Shown in pieces: positions 6,530-15,690 of a stretch of DNA of 64,000 bases. The stretch lies in the NCBI RefSeq assembly GCF_018598555.1, contig NZ_JAHEWN010000010.1:89824-153823 (forward strand). Direction: 5' to 3'. This DNA is from Curtobacterium aurantiacum. Lineage in GTDB: Bacteria > Actinomycetota > Actinomycetes > Actinomycetales > Microbacteriaceae. The stretch's first letter is position 1, and each line of letters opens with the position of its first letter. The notes beneath the pieces are model-generated. The model was not told where the DNA came from, did no database searches, and was given only the letters and a program-made list of their open reading frames with translations. Made by a program: the position numbers and the translations under genes.

Positions 6530-8558
6530 GGACCACTCCCACGGTCTCGATGGTGGATCCAGCGGCGGTGGCCTCCTGGTACGACAGCACCGGGAGCCCG
6601 TTCGACTGGGCGGCGACCATGCGGTGCACGGCCGGGCGGAGCTGCGGGGCGCACACCAGGACGGCGGAGAGCCCCTGGTCCTCCACGGAGCGGACCGCGT
6701 CGCGGACGGAGCCGAGGACCTGCTCGATCCGGTGTGCGTCGAGCACGATCTGGCTGCCCTGCTCGGACGGCCGGAGTCCCTCGAGCATCGACTGCTCGAG
6801 CATCGGGTCGATCATGATGACCCGCAGCGTGCCGGCCTCGGTGTACCGGGCGGCGAGGGCCGGACCGAGCGCGGCGCGGGCGGACTCGACGAGCCCCTCG
6901 GGGTCGGTCGACACCTTCGCCCGCAGGGTGAGGGCCTCGCAGATGCGGCCGAGGTCGTTGATCGGCACGCGCTCGGCGAGCAGGCCCTGCAGCACGCGCT
7001 GCAGCTCCGCCATCGAGAGCATGCCGGGGACGAGTTCCTCGACGGCGGCGGGGTTGACCTGCTTGACGCCCTCGGTCAGGACCTTGACGTCCTCGCGGGT
7101 GAGCAGGCGCGCGGCGTTGTCGCCGATCACTGCCTGCAGGTGGGTGACGAGTACGGAGACGCGGTCGATCACGGTCGCGCCGGTCATCTCGGCGGCGTGC
7201 CGGAGTTCGGCGGGCACCCACTTGCCGGTCAGGCCGAACACCGGTTCGACGGTCGACGTGCCCGGCAGGCCGTCCAGGTGGTCGCCCAGCGCCAGGACGC
7301 TCCGGGCGGGCGCGGTGCCCCGACCGGCCTCGACGCCGGCGATCCGGATGGCGTAGGTCGACGGCGGCAGGTCGATCGAGTCGCGGGTGCGGACCGGGGG
7401 CACGACGATGCCCATGTCGATCGCGATCTTGCGGCGGAGCGCCCGCACCCGGCCGAGCAGGTCGTCCGAGGCGCCGGACACCATGTCGACGAGGTCGGGG
7501 GCCAGCTGGATCTCGAGGGCGTGCACGCGCATCTGCTCGAGCAGGTCCTCCGGGGTGTCACCGACCGGTGCGGCGGCCTCGAGTGCCTGCTGGCGGGCGG
7601 CGTCCGCCTCGGCGCGGGCGGCGTTCCGACCGATGCGCCAGCCGGTGAACAGCAGGGTGGCGCCGACGAGCAGGAACGGCAGGATCGGCATGCCGGGGAT
7701 GAACCCCATCGCGATCGCGGCGACGCCGGCGATCATCAGGGCGTTCCGCGACTGCGACAGCTGCGTGGCGGCCGAGGAACCCATCTCCGACTCGGCGCCG
7801 GACCGGGTGACGATCATGCCCGTGGACACCGCCATCAGCAGCGCGGGGATCTGCGTGACCAGGCCGTCACCGATGGTCAGGATGCCGTACTTCGACAGCG
7901 CGTCGGTCGCGGAGAGGCCGTTCTGCAGCATGCCGATCGCGATGCCGCCGATCAGGTTGATGATGATGATCAGGATGCCGGCGATCGCGTCGCCCTTGAC
8001 GAACTTCGACGCACCGTCCATTGCGCCGTAGAAGTCGGCCTCGGCGGACACCGCGGCCCGGCGCTCCTTCGCTTCCTGGTCGGTGATGAGCCCGGCGTTC
8101 AGGTCGGCGTCGATCGCCATCTGCTTGCCCGGCATCGCGTCGAGCGTGAAGCGCGCACCGACCTCGGCGACGCGCTCGGCACCCTTCGTCACCACGACGA
8201 ACTGGATGACGATGAGGATCAGGAAGATGACCGCGCCGATGATGATCGACCCGGAGACGGCGACGTGGCCGAACGCCTGGATGACGTCACCCGCGAACCC
8301 CTCGCCGAGCACCAGCCGGGTGGACGCCACGTTGAGGCCGAGCCGGAACAGCGTCGCGACGAGGAGGAGCGACGGGAACACCGAGAAGTCGAGCGGCTTC
8401 TTCACGAACAGCGTCGTGAGCAGGATCACCAGCGCCAGCAGGATGTTGATGATGATCAGGAAGTCGAGCAGGAACGACGGCACCGGCAGGATCAGCAGCA
8501 GGATGATGCCGACGATGAACACCGGGACGACGAGCTTCGGCAGGTCCTTGCGGTTCAT
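6504..8558 (-). CDS. flhA: Flagellar export gate protein FlhA
   Basis: 684 residues. The N-terminal half has about eight membrane helices with the FHIPEP-type block (LLVATLFRLGLNVASTRLVL, ~66-85). The cytoplasmic loop KQMAIDADLNAGLI (~145-158) is the signature of the family, and the soluble export domain follows from ~residue 330. FlhA forms the nonameric gate of the flagellar type III export apparatus with FlhB. The start overlaps the flhB stop (ATGA) and the end overlaps the flhF-like start, so translation is coupled. Confidence 0.97.
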   Translation of the reverse strand: MNRKDLPKLVVPVFIVGIILLLILPVPSFLLDFLIIINILLALVILLTTLFVKKPLDFSVFPSLLLVATLFRLGLNVASTRLVLGEGFAGDVIQAFGHVAVSGSIIIGAVIFLILIVIQFVVVTKGAERVAEVGARFTLDAMPGKQMAIDADLNAGLITDQEAKERRAAVSAEADFYGAMDGASKFVKGDAIAGILIIIINLIGGIAIGMLQNGLSATDALSKYGILTIGDGLVTQIPALLMAVSTGMIVTRSGAESEMGSSAATQLSQSRNALMIAGVAAIAMGFIPGMPILPFLLVGATLLFTGWRIGRNAARAEADAARQQALEAAAPVGDTPEDLLEQMRVHALEIQLAPDLVDMVSGASDDLLGRVRALRRKIAIDMGIVVPPVRTRDSIDLPPSTYAIRIAGVEAGRGTAPARSVLALGDHLDGLPGTSTVEPVFGLTGKWVPAELRHAAEMTGATVIDRVSVLVTHLQAVIGDNAARLLTREDVKVLTEGVKQVNPAAVEELVPGMLSMAELQRVLQGLLAERVPINDLGRICEALTLRAKVSTDPEGLVESARAALGPALAARYTEAGTLRVIMIDPMLEQSMLEGLRPSEQGSQIVLDAHRIEQVLGSVRDAVRSVEDQGLSAVLVCAPQLRPAVHRMVAAQSNGLPVLSYQEATAAGSTIETVGVVRAADPIAA

Positions 8559-9748
8559 GCGGGGAGTCCTTCGGTCTGGTTCTCTGCGAGTCGCGGTGGA
8601 CGGAGCTTGCGGGGGCGGAGGTCCCCGGTCAGGGTGGCCGGGTCGATGACGCTCGCGACCTCGTCCGGGGTGGTCGGCCGCGGCGGCGCGTGCGTGCCGG
8701 CCGCCGTGCCGCGGGCCTTCAGCACCATCACGAAGGACAGGACGCGGGCCACCGGCGTGTACAGGTCGACGGGGATCTCGTGGCCGAGCTCGCACGCGGC
8801 GTGCAGGGCACGGGTGAGCGGGACGTCGCGGACGATCGGCACGCGCTCATCTTCGGCACGGGCACGGATGACGTCGGCGACCGGGCCGGCGCCCTTCGCG
8901 ACCACCCGGGGCGCGGACTTGCCGGGCTCGTACTTGATCGCGACGGCGTAGTGGGTCGGGTTCGTCATCACGACGTCCGCGGTGCCGATGGCCTGGATCA
9001 TCCGGTTGCGGCTCATCGCGAGCTGGCGGGACCGGCGCTGCGACTTCACCAGCGGGTCGCCGTCGCTCCGCTTGTTCTCGTCCTTGACCTCGCGCTTGGT
9101 CATCATCGTGCGCTTCCGGTTGCGGCGGATGACCACGAACACGTCGAGGGCGGCCAGGACCAGCCCGGCGACGATCGCGGCGCGCAGCAGCGTGCCCGAC
9201 CCGGCGGCTGCCGCCTCGAGCACGGCGGACAGCGGCAGCGAACCGCTCGTCATCAGGACCGGCATGAGTCCCTGCACCGCGAACCAGAGCACGAGCCCGA
9301 CCACGGCGGTCTTCAGCAGCGCCTTCGCGCCGTTCCAGAGCGCCTGGGTGCCGAACACCCGCTTCAGGCCGGCGATCGGATCGAAGTGCTCGGGCTGCGG
9401 CGCCATCTTGCGGAAGTGCACCCCGCCCTGGGTCACTGCGGCGGCGAGCACGGCGACGGCGACCACCGCGAGCATCGGACCGAGGGTCGCACCCATCGAG
9501 CCCAGCGCGTCGGCGAGCAGCGCCTGCACGGCACCGAGTTCGGGGTCCTCGATGACGCGCTGCACGGCGAGCAGCTGGTCCTGCCCGGCCGCTGCGGCGT
9601 TGCCGATGGCGGCCGGGATCATGAGCGCCGCGACCGCGATGCCGATCCACGCGCCGAGGTCCTGGGAGCGGCCGACCTGGCCCTTCTCGTGGACCTCGCG
9701 CATCCGCTGCTGCGTCGCCTGTTCGGAGCGTTCTCCGCTGTCGGACAC
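8555..9748 (-). CDS. flhB: Flagellar export switch protein FlhB
   Basis: 397 residues with four membrane helices and a C-terminal cytoplasmic domain. The self-cleavage motif NPTH is at residues 263-266, so the substrate-specificity switch from rod/hook to filament export should work normally. A Pro-rich tail (~355-397) follows the conserved domain. It overlaps flhA by 4 bp and follows fliR after 4 bp. Confidence 0.97.
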   Translation of the reverse strand: MSDSGERSEQATQQRMREVHEKGQVGRSQDLGAWIGIAVAALMIPAAIGNAAAAGQDQLLAVQRVIEDPELGAVQALLADALGSMGATLGPMLAVVAVAVLAAAVTQGGVHFRKMAPQPEHFDPIAGLKRVFGTQALWNGAKALLKTAVVGLVLWFAVQGLMPVLMTSGSLPLSAVLEAAAAGSGTLLRAAIVAGLVLAALDVFVVIRRNRKRTMMTKREVKDENKRSDGDPLVKSQRRSRQLAMSRNRMIQAIGTADVVMTNPTHYAVAIKYEPGKSAPRVVAKGAGPVADVIRARAEDERVPIVRDVPLTRALHAACELGHEIPVDLYTPVARVLSFVMVLKARGTAAGTHAPPRPTTPDEVASVIDPATLTGDLRPRKLRPPRLAENQTEGLPA

Positions 9749-9752
9749 GTCG

Positions 9753-10511
9753 TCACCCCCGTCCCGTGATCGCCTCGACGGCGTCGCCGGTCAGCGACGA
9801 CACCACCGAGGGCAGGGCCATGAAGAGCGCGCCGGCGAACAGGACGGTCAGGCCGATCTTGATCGGGAAGCCCATCTGGAACGCGTTGAGCGCCGGGGCC
9901 ACACGGGTGAGCAGGCCGAGGCCGACGTCCGCCAGGAACAGCACCACCACGAGCGGTCCGGCGATCTGCAGCGTCGCGAGGAACATCTGCGACATCGCCG
10001 TCACGAGCATCGACGCGAGCCCGTCGACCGCGAACGTGCCGGTGAGCGGCACGGCGTCGAACGACCGCACGAGGCCGCCGACGATGAGCTGGTACCCGCC
10101 GGAGGTGAAGAGCAGCGCGAGCGCGGTCATCTGGAACAGGCGGGTGAACTGCGCGCCGTTGACCTGGGACTGCGGGTCGAAGGCCTGCGCCAGCGTGAAC
10201 CCGCCGAACAGGTCGATGAGCGCGCCGGCGGACTGCACGGCCGCGAACACCAGGAACACCAGGAACCCGAGGGACAGCCCGACGACGAGCTGGGTGAGCA
10301 GGGCGAGCAGGAACGGCCCCGTCTCGAGCGACTCGTAGCCGACGGCGACGCGCGGGGCGACGCCGATGGCGAGACCCAGCCCGAGGATCACCTTCACGGT
10401 GCCCGGGAACGCACGGTACGAGAACGGCGGCGCGATCACGAAGAACGCGACGAGCCGGACGCCGGCGAGCATCGTGGCCTCGAGCCGGTCGGCGTTGACG
10501 GCGAGCTCCAT
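9753..10511 (-). CDS. fliR: Flagellar export apparatus protein FliR
   Basis: 252 residues, five to six hydrophobic helices, with family blocks RLVAFFVIAPPFSYR (~20-34) and GLGLLTRVAPALNAFQMGFP (~198-217). FliR is part of the FliPQR core channel. ATG at 10511 shares one base with the fliQ stop (TGATG), indicating coupled translation. Confidence 0.96.
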   Translation of the reverse strand: MELAVNADRLEATMLAGVRLVAFFVIAPPFSYRAFPGTVKVILGLGLAIGVAPRVAVGYESLETGPFLLALLTQLVVGLSLGFLVFLVFAAVQSAGALIDLFGGFTLAQAFDPQSQVNGAQFTRLFQMTALALLFTSGGYQLIVGGLVRSFDAVPLTGTFAVDGLASMLVTAMSQMFLATLQIAGPLVVVLFLADVGLGLLTRVAPALNAFQMGFPIKIGLTVLFAGALFMALPSVVSSLTGDAVEAITGRG

Positions 10512-10786
10512 CAGCCGTGCCCGAGCAGCTTCGGGATCATGTCGAAGGCGACGTGCGTGAACGCGATCATCTCCGAGATCATCCAGTTGCCGCAGATCAC
10601 CAGGGCGATCGCGACGGCGACGGCCTTCGGCACGAACGAGAGCGTGACCTCCTGGATCTGCGTGACCGACTGGAACAGCGAGATCGCGAAGCCGACGACG
10701 AGCGAGGTCACCAGGACCGGCGCGGCGAGCTTCCCCGACACCAGGAGTGCCTGCAGCACGAGGTCGATGACGGCCTGCTGGTTCAT
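10511..10786 (-). CDS. fliQ: Flagellar export apparatus protein FliQ
   Basis: 91 residues with two membrane helices (VLQALLVSGKLAAPVLVTSL, ~10-29, and AVAVAIALVICGNWMI, ~50-66), the normal size for FliQ. It carries the family segment SLFQSVTQIQEVTLSFVPK. Four copies normally sit in the FliPQR core. It is 9 bp downstream of fliP. Confidence 0.95.
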   Translation of the reverse strand: MNQQAVIDLVLQALLVSGKLAAPVLVTSLVVGFAISLFQSVTQIQEVTLSFVPKAVAVAIALVICGNWMISEMIAFTHVAFDMIPKLLGHG

Positions 10787-10795
10787 GCGCGCCCC

Positions 10796-11632
10796 CTAGA
10801 CAACGTGGTAGCTCTCGATGAGCGAGGTGATGATGAGGCCCCAGCCGTCGACCAGCACGAAGAGCAGGATCTTGAACGGCAGCGAGATCATGACCGGCGG
10901 GAGCATCATCATGCCCATCGACATGAGCGCCGCGGAGACGACGAGGTCGATCACCAGGAACGGGATGAAGATGACGAACCCGATGATGAACGCGCTGCGG
11001 AGCTCGGAGATGATGAACGCCGGGATGACCGTCGTCATCGGCACGTCGGCCATCGACCCGGGGTTGTCGAGCCCGGCGGCGCGGGTGATCAGGGCGACGT
11101 CCTCGTCGCGGGTCTGGTGGAGCATGAACGTCCGCAGCGGCTTCGTGCCGATCTCGACGGCCTGGTTGAAGTCGAGCTTCCCCGCCAGGTAGGGCTGCAG
11201 GGCGTCGTCGTTGATGTGCCCGAGCACCGGCGCCATCACGAACAACGACAGGAACAGCGCGAGCCCAGCGATCACCTGGTTCGGCGGGATCGACTGCAGC
11301 CCGAGTGCGTTCCGGGTCATGGCGAGCACGACGAAGATCTTCGTGAACGACGTCATCATGAGCATCAGCGCCGGTGCAACGCTCAGCAGCGTGATGCCGA
11401 TGAGCGTCACGACGGCGGACGACGGCGTGCCGTCCGGGCCGTTCACGCTGACGCTGAAGTCGCCGGTCGCGGGTGCGGTCGGCGTGGCCGGAGCCGTGGG
11501 CTCGACGACACCGGCGGCGTGCGCACTGGTCGTGGTGAGCATGAGGAACCCGGCGACGACCGCCAGCCCGAGCAGGACGAGGGCGACGAGTCGACCCGAC
11601 CGTGCCAGCCGGTGCGGCCCTGCCGCCCTCAC
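10796..11632 (-). CDS. fliP: Flagellar export apparatus protein FliP
   Basis: 278 residues from GTG 11632, chosen because it overlaps the fliO stop as GTGA. A cleavable signal peptide (LVALVLLGLAVVAGFLML, ending at SAHA-A near residue 40) precedes a Pro/Thr-rich linker. The FliP blocks PALMLMMTSFTKIFVVLAMTR and SELRSAFIIGFVIFIPFL are intact. FliP forms five subunits of the export channel. Confidence 0.96.
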   Translation of the reverse strand: MRAAGPHRLARSGRLVALVLLGLAVVAGFLMLTTTSAHAAGVVEPTAPATPTAPATGDFSVSVNGPDGTPSSAVVTLIGITLLSVAPALMLMMTSFTKIFVVLAMTRNALGLQSIPPNQVIAGLALFLSLFVMAPVLGHINDDALQPYLAGKLDFNQAVEIGTKPLRTFMLHQTRDEDVALITRAAGLDNPGSMADVPMTTVIPAFIISELRSAFIIGFVIFIPFLVIDLVVSAALMSMGMMMLPPVMISLPFKILLFVLVDGWGLIITSLIESYHVV

Positions 11633-12180
11633 CCGGCCCGCCGGTTCCGGAGCGCCGCGGCGGCCTGCCGCCAGGTGTCGACCGACAGGATCGAGCCCTG
11701 CAGCTGCTGGACGCTCGGCACGGTGCGCTGCGGACGGCGGTTGCGCGGGCGCATCGGCAACGGCGCGGCCACGCCGGGTGCGTCGGTCACGTTCGGCGCG
11801 TCGTCCTGGAGGCCCGTGGTGACGTCCGTCTGCTGCGCGAGTTCCCGACCGAACGCGTCGGCCGACGGGGCGGGACGCACCGGCAGCGCAACCGGTCCGG
11901 TCACGATGGTGAGTTCGGGCGCGGGCGCCTGCCCGCTGGTGAGCAGCGTGACCCCGTGCTCGGACACGCCGAGCACGAGCCGCTCCCCCTCGACGTCGAC
12001 CACGACGACGCTCGCCTTGCCGCCGATGCCCTGCCGTCCGACGACCTCGACGGTCGCGGCCCGACGGCCGGACGGCTTGCCCGAGAAGCGCTTGCGGCTC
12101 GCGCGGTGCAGCACCCACATGAGGGCGAGCACGACGCCGAGCGAGAGCGCGACGCGGAGGGTGACGACGAGGGTGTCCAC
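11629..12180 (-). CDS. fliO: Flagellar biosynthesis protein FliO
   Basis: 183 residues from GTG 12180. One N-terminal membrane helix (VALSLGVVLALMWVLHRAS, ~10-28) is followed by the small FliO beta domain (VEVVGRQGIGGKASVVVVDV ... VLGVSEHGVTLL, ~44-82) and a long Pro/Ala-rich tail. FliO helps assemble FliP. Position between fliN and fliP confirms the weakly conserved family. Confidence 0.88.
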   Translation of the reverse strand: MDTLVVTLRVALSLGVVLALMWVLHRASRKRFSGKPSGRRAATVEVVGRQGIGGKASVVVVDVEGERLVLGVSEHGVTLLTSGQAPAPELTIVTGPVALPVRPAPSADAFGRELAQQTDVTTGLQDDAPNVTDAPGVAAPLPMRPRNRRPQRTVPSVQQLQGSILSVDTWRQAAAALRNRRAG

Positions 12181-12187
12181 GTGCGGG

Positions 12188-12892
12188 TCAGACGATCTCG
12201 GCGACGTCGAGGATGCGCGTGATCCGGACCGCGTAGTCCTGGTCGACGACCACGACCTCGCCGTGCGCGATGAGACGGCCGTTCAGCAGGACGTCGGCGG
12301 GGGCGCCGGCGCTGCGGTCGAGCTCCACGACGGCACCGGGCTCCATGCCGAGCACGTCGCGCACGGACATGCGGGTGCGACCGATCTCCACCGTGAGGGT
12401 CATCTCGACGTTGTTGATCCGGCCGAGGTTGCCGGCGGGCAGGTTCGCGACGACGGGGGCGGACACCGTGCCGTTCTCGCGGACACGGATACCGAACCAA
12501 CCTGCGGGCAGCCCGCCGGCGGTCAACTCGAACACGACCGTGTCGGGGTCCGCCAGGAGCGACGCCGCCGACGCGCGGCTCGCCTCGCCGAGCACCCCGA
12601 CGCCGAGCACGCCGGCAGCGGCCTCGAGCGACGGACGCAGCACGTCGGTGACCGCGACGATGCCGTGGTCGGTGCCTCCGGCGGCCGTGATCGCCTCGAG
12701 GTCGGTGAGCACGAGCGCCAGGTCGGCCGACAGGCCGCCGACGAACGACGCGACCACGGCGTCGGTCGCCGCGTCGAGCACGACCGGTGTCGCGCCTCCA
12801 GGCAGGAGCACCGCGCGCAACGGGGCGGCCGTCGGGAGCTGCGCCGCGAGCGACTCGGCCGCTGCGGTGTGGAGGGTGGTCGTTTCGGTCAT
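12188..12892 (-). CDS. fliN: Flagellar motor switch protein FliN (long form)
   Basis: 234 residues, about 100 longer than a minimal FliN. The C-terminal SpoA domain is clear (LGRINNVEMTLTVEIGRTRM, VRDVLGMEPGAVVELDR, APADVLLNGRLIAHGEVVVV, ~155-220). The N-terminal ~130 residues resemble the extra domain of FliY-type proteins but show no CheC phosphatase motif that I can see. It forms the bottom of the C-ring with FliM and FliG. ATG at 12892 shares a base with the fliM stop. The 13-mer GCCTGGAGGCGCG lies inside, reading LPGGAT. Confidence 0.93.
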   Translation of the reverse strand: MTETTTLHTAAAESLAAQLPTAAPLRAVLLPGGATPVVLDAATDAVVASFVGGLSADLALVLTDLEAITAAGGTDHGIVAVTDVLRPSLEAAAGVLGVGVLGEASRASAASLLADPDTVVFELTAGGLPAGWFGIRVRENGTVSAPVVANLPAGNLGRINNVEMTLTVEIGRTRMSVRDVLGMEPGAVVELDRSAGAPADVLLNGRLIAHGEVVVVDQDYAVRITRILDVAEIV

Positions 12893-13770
12893 CAGTGCTG
12901 CTCCGTGCTCGTGGTGGTGACGACGATGCCGGCGAGGCGCGAGCCGTTCGCGCCGACCGCGGCGGTGCCGACGGGTTCCCCGTCGACCGCGATGGTGAGG
13001 GGGCGGTGCTGCGGGTGCGGCAGCGGCAGCACGTCGCCGACGGCGAGCCGGAGGACCTGCGTCGGGAGCACGGTCGCCGGGGCGAAGCGCAGGCTGACAC
13101 CGACGGGGACACTCTCGAGCTGCGCGTCGAGCAGGGCGCGGGCGTCGGCGGTCGAAACGTGCGCGGCGGCCTCGCCGAGCTGCGGCAGGACGGCCTCGGC
13201 CGGCAGGGCCAGCGTGCCGGGGGCGATGCGGTCGCCCACCCGGATCGAGAACGAGGCGACGATCATCAGGTCACCCTTCTGGGCGGCCTGGGCGAACTGG
13301 CTGTTGAACTGGAACCCGCCGACCGTGACGTCCTGCGCGAGCAGGCCGCCGAACGAGTAGCGCAGGTCGTCGAGGGCGTCCTCGACGATCTTGCGGACCA
13401 GGGCCTGCTCGATGGGCGTGAAGGTGCGGTCCGGGGTCGGCAGCGGCTTCGAGGCGCCGAGCGCGTGCGACACCCAGGTCAGCGCGCCGTCGAGCGGGAC
13501 CTGCAGCACGCCCTTCGGGGTCACGCCGGTGATCGGGAGCAGCACCATGCCGGTGAGGGCGGGCAGCGACGCGGCGTACTCGTCGTACGTCGTCATCTGC
13601 ACCTGCTCGCAGGTGACCTGGCTGACCGCACGGACCTTCGCCGTGAGCTGCGTGCCCCACTGGCGCGCGAAGGTCTCGAAGGCGAGCTCGAGGACACGGG
13701 CGTGCTCACGGGCCAGCGTCGACGGGCGCGCGAAGTCGTACACCTCGGGCGCTGGCAGGGTCTCGGTCAC
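12892..13770 (-). CDS. fliM: Flagellar motor switch protein FliM
   Basis: 292 residues, normal FliM architecture: an N-terminal region (YDFARPSTLAREHARVLELA), a CheC-like middle domain (MTTYDEYAASLPALTGMVLL to RYSFGGLLAQDVTVGGFQFN, ~75-185) and a C-terminal SpoA domain (VLRLAVGDVLPLPH, ~245-290). The canonical CheY-binding LSQxEID peptide at the extreme N-terminus is not evident. GTG 13770 is used; ACCGATAG at 13779-13786 on the minus strand resembles a sigma-28 -10 and would make the mRNA nearly leaderless. Confidence 0.94.
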   Translation of the reverse strand: MTETLPAPEVYDFARPSTLAREHARVLELAFETFARQWGTQLTAKVRAVSQVTCEQVQMTTYDEYAASLPALTGMVLLPITGVTPKGVLQVPLDGALTWVSHALGASKPLPTPDRTFTPIEQALVRKIVEDALDDLRYSFGGLLAQDVTVGGFQFNSQFAQAAQKGDLMIVASFSIRVGDRIAPGTLALPAEAVLPQLGEAAAHVSTADARALLDAQLESVPVGVSLRFAPATVLPTQVLRLAVGDVLPLPHPQHRPLTIAVDGEPVGTAAVGANGSRLAGIVVTTTSTEQH

Positions 13771-13911
13771 GGGTGCGTCTATCGGTCACCTGTGGGGCAC
13801 CCGTCAGTGCTGTACCCCGTAGTGGGGCGGTGGCCTCGTTCTGGTGTGCCGCCCTGTCGCGCTCCCTCCTGCTCGTCTCTCGACCCTGTCGTGCTGCGTC
13901 CTGCTCGTCTC
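13771..13911. promoter_or_regulatory. Gap between motB and fliM with promoter-like elements
   Basis: 141 bp inside the flagellar operon, the place where fliL often sits; no fliL-like frame is present. On the minus strand ACCGATAG (13779-13786) resembles a sigma-28 -10 box, but no matching -35 is seen. CCCC-N5-GGGG (13815-13827) recurs in other flagellar control regions. Near the motB end, CCTGCTCGTCTCTC is duplicated about 31 bp apart. Confidence 0.4.
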
Positions 13912-14841
13912 TCAGCCCGCTCGTGCTGCGTCCTGCGCCTTCGCCAGGGCCGGCATCAGGGCGCTGACGTCCTGGTCGGCGTTCGACAGGACCACGATGT
14001 CGACCCGGCGGTTCAGCGCGAGGTCCTGGTCGGTGCCACCCTTCGCCAGCGGCCGGCTCGACCCGAAGCCGACGCTCTGCACGTGGTCGCCGGGCATCCC
14101 GCCCCGCTCGACCAGGTCACGCAGCACCCCGGTGGCCCGCGCCGCGCTGAGTTCCCAGTTCGTCGCGTACGGGGCGGTCGAGTTCCGCTGGTCGGCGTGG
14201 CCCTCGACGCTGACGTCGTGGTCGGACGTCCGCAGCACCGGGGCGATCGCGTCCATGATCGACCGCGCCTGGTCGGACAGGTCGGCGCTGTTCGTGCCGA
14301 AGTACGTCTCGCTGCCGATGAGCCGGACGATGAGGCCCCTGGCGTCGACGGTGAACTGGACGTTCTCGGTCTGTCCGGCCTTCGCCAGGTTGCGCTGGAT
14401 CGCACGCTCCAGGCGCGTCAGGTCGTCGAGCTCGCGCTTCGCGGCAGCGAGGTCCTGCTTCGTCGCGCTGGTCGGCACCACGGTCGATGCCGGGTCGACG
14501 TCGGTGTCCGCCGTGCCCGACGACGCGGTGGAGTGGTCGGCCTGGGACTTGTCCGTCGAGTAGCCGGAGCCGTCCTCGACCTGGTCCTTCGTGACGACCG
14601 TGCCGCTCGCCGTGTCGACCTTCTGCGACGTCACCTCGCCGAAGCCGGTGGCGAGCGAGTTCTTCAGCTGGACGTACTTCTGCTGGTCGACGGTGGACAT
14701 CGCAAAGAGCACGAGGAACATGCACATCAGCACCGTGATCATGTCCATGTAGGACGCCATCCAGCGCTCGTCGGGGTGCTCGGCCTCGTCGTGCGACTTC
14801 TTGGCGCGACCGCGGCCTCGGCCCCGGGGGTTGGCGCTCAT
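13912..14841 (-). CDS. motB: Flagellar motor stator protein MotB
   Basis: 309 residues. A basic N-terminus (RGRGRGRAKK) leads into one membrane helix (MDMITVLMCMFLVLFAM, ~32-48) with the proton-carrying Asp33. A Ser/Thr/Asp-rich linker follows, then a periplasmic OmpA-like peptidoglycan-binding domain (DVSVEGHADQRNSTAPYATN, ALNRRVDIVVL, ~205-290). It anchors the stator to the wall. It starts 2 bp after motA. The Asp33 chemistry is typical of proton-driven rather than sodium-driven stators. Confidence 0.96.
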   Translation of the reverse strand: MSANPRGRGRGRAKKSHDEAEHPDERWMASYMDMITVLMCMFLVLFAMSTVDQQKYVQLKNSLATGFGEVTSQKVDTASGTVVTKDQVEDGSGYSTDKSQADHSTASSGTADTDVDPASTVVPTSATKQDLAAAKRELDDLTRLERAIQRNLAKAGQTENVQFTVDARGLIVRLIGSETYFGTNSADLSDQARSIMDAIAPVLRTSDHDVSVEGHADQRNSTAPYATNWELSAARATGVLRDLVERGGMPGDHVQSVGFGSSRPLAKGGTDQDLALNRRVDIVVLSNADQDVSALMPALAKAQDAARAG

Positions 14842-14843
14842 CG

Positions 14844-15689
14844 TCAGGCCGCCAGCTGCTGCTCGTCGGCGTCGCCGGCGGTGCCGCCCTTGCCCTTGCC
14901 GCTCTTCGCCTTGGCCTTGGCCTTGGCCGACGTGTCGGCGCGGGCCTCGGGCGGCACCATGGCCTTCAGGCGCTCGCCGAGCAGACGGGGCTGGCTGCCG
15001 GCCTGGACCGCGAGCAGGCCCTCCATCAGGAGCGTCTGCCGGTCCGACTCGAGCTGCGCGAGCTTGCGGAGCTTCCCGCCGATCGGCAGCCACATGAAGT
15101 TCGCGGTCAGCAGGCCCCACAGGGTGGCGACGAACGCACTCGCGATGAGCGGGCCGAGCTCGTCCGGCTTGCCGAGGTTCGCGAGCACGTGGGTGAGCGA
15201 CACCACGGTGCCGATGATGCCGACGGTCGGGGCGAACCCGCCGAGGCCCATGAAGAACGCGCTCGCGCTCCGCATCGGTGCAGCGTTGGACTCGATCTCG
15301 TCCTCGAGCAGGATCCGCAGCTCGTCCCCGTCGGTGCCGTCGGCGATGTTCTGCAGCGCCTTCTTCATGAACGGGTCGTCGTGCTTGTCGGCCTCCTGCT
15401 CGAGGGCGAGCAGGCCGTTCGCCCGCGCGGTCTCGGCGAGCCCGACGACGTCGTCGATGACCGACGCCGGCGGAGTGACCTTGCCGGTGAACGCCTTCGG
15501 AACGGCCTTGAAGCTGGCGATGGCGTCCTTGAGGGTCGTGCTGGCGATGCCGCAGCCGATGGTGGCCCCGAACACGAGCAGCATCGGGGCGGGCAGGAAG
15601 AGTCCGCCGAGCTCGACGTGCTCCATCTGGACCATGCCGAACAGTGCGCCGAAGGCGAGCAGGATGCCGACGATCGTTGCGATGTCCAC
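14844..15689 (-). CDS. motA: Flagellar motor stator protein MotA
   Basis: 281 residues from GTG 15689, four membrane helices. The family block LGGFAPTVGIIGTVVSLTHVL (~147-167) and GLLTANFMWLPIGGKLRKL (~198-216) are intact. The C-terminus has a Lys/Ala repeat (AKAKAKAKSGKGKGG) not usual for MotA, possibly an RNA- or membrane-surface-binding tail. MotA5-MotB2 forms the torque-generating ion channel. It overlaps no gene but is 1 bp from flbD. Confidence 0.96.
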   Translation of the reverse strand: MDIATIVGILLAFGALFGMVQMEHVELGGLFLPAPMLLVFGATIGCGIASTTLKDAIASFKAVPKAFTGKVTPPASVIDDVVGLAETARANGLLALEQEADKHDDPFMKKALQNIADGTDGDELRILLEDEIESNAAPMRSASAFFMGLGGFAPTVGIIGTVVSLTHVLANLGKPDELGPLIASAFVATLWGLLTANFMWLPIGGKLRKLAQLESDRQTLLMEGLLAVQAGSQPRLLGERLKAMVPPEARADTSAKAKAKAKSGKGKGGTAGDADEQQLAA

Positions 15690-15690
15690 G

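Noticed and set aside
5985..8951. 988-codon plus-strand frame opposite flhF-like, flhA and flhB
   Set aside because: Antisense shadow; no domains and no ribosome site.
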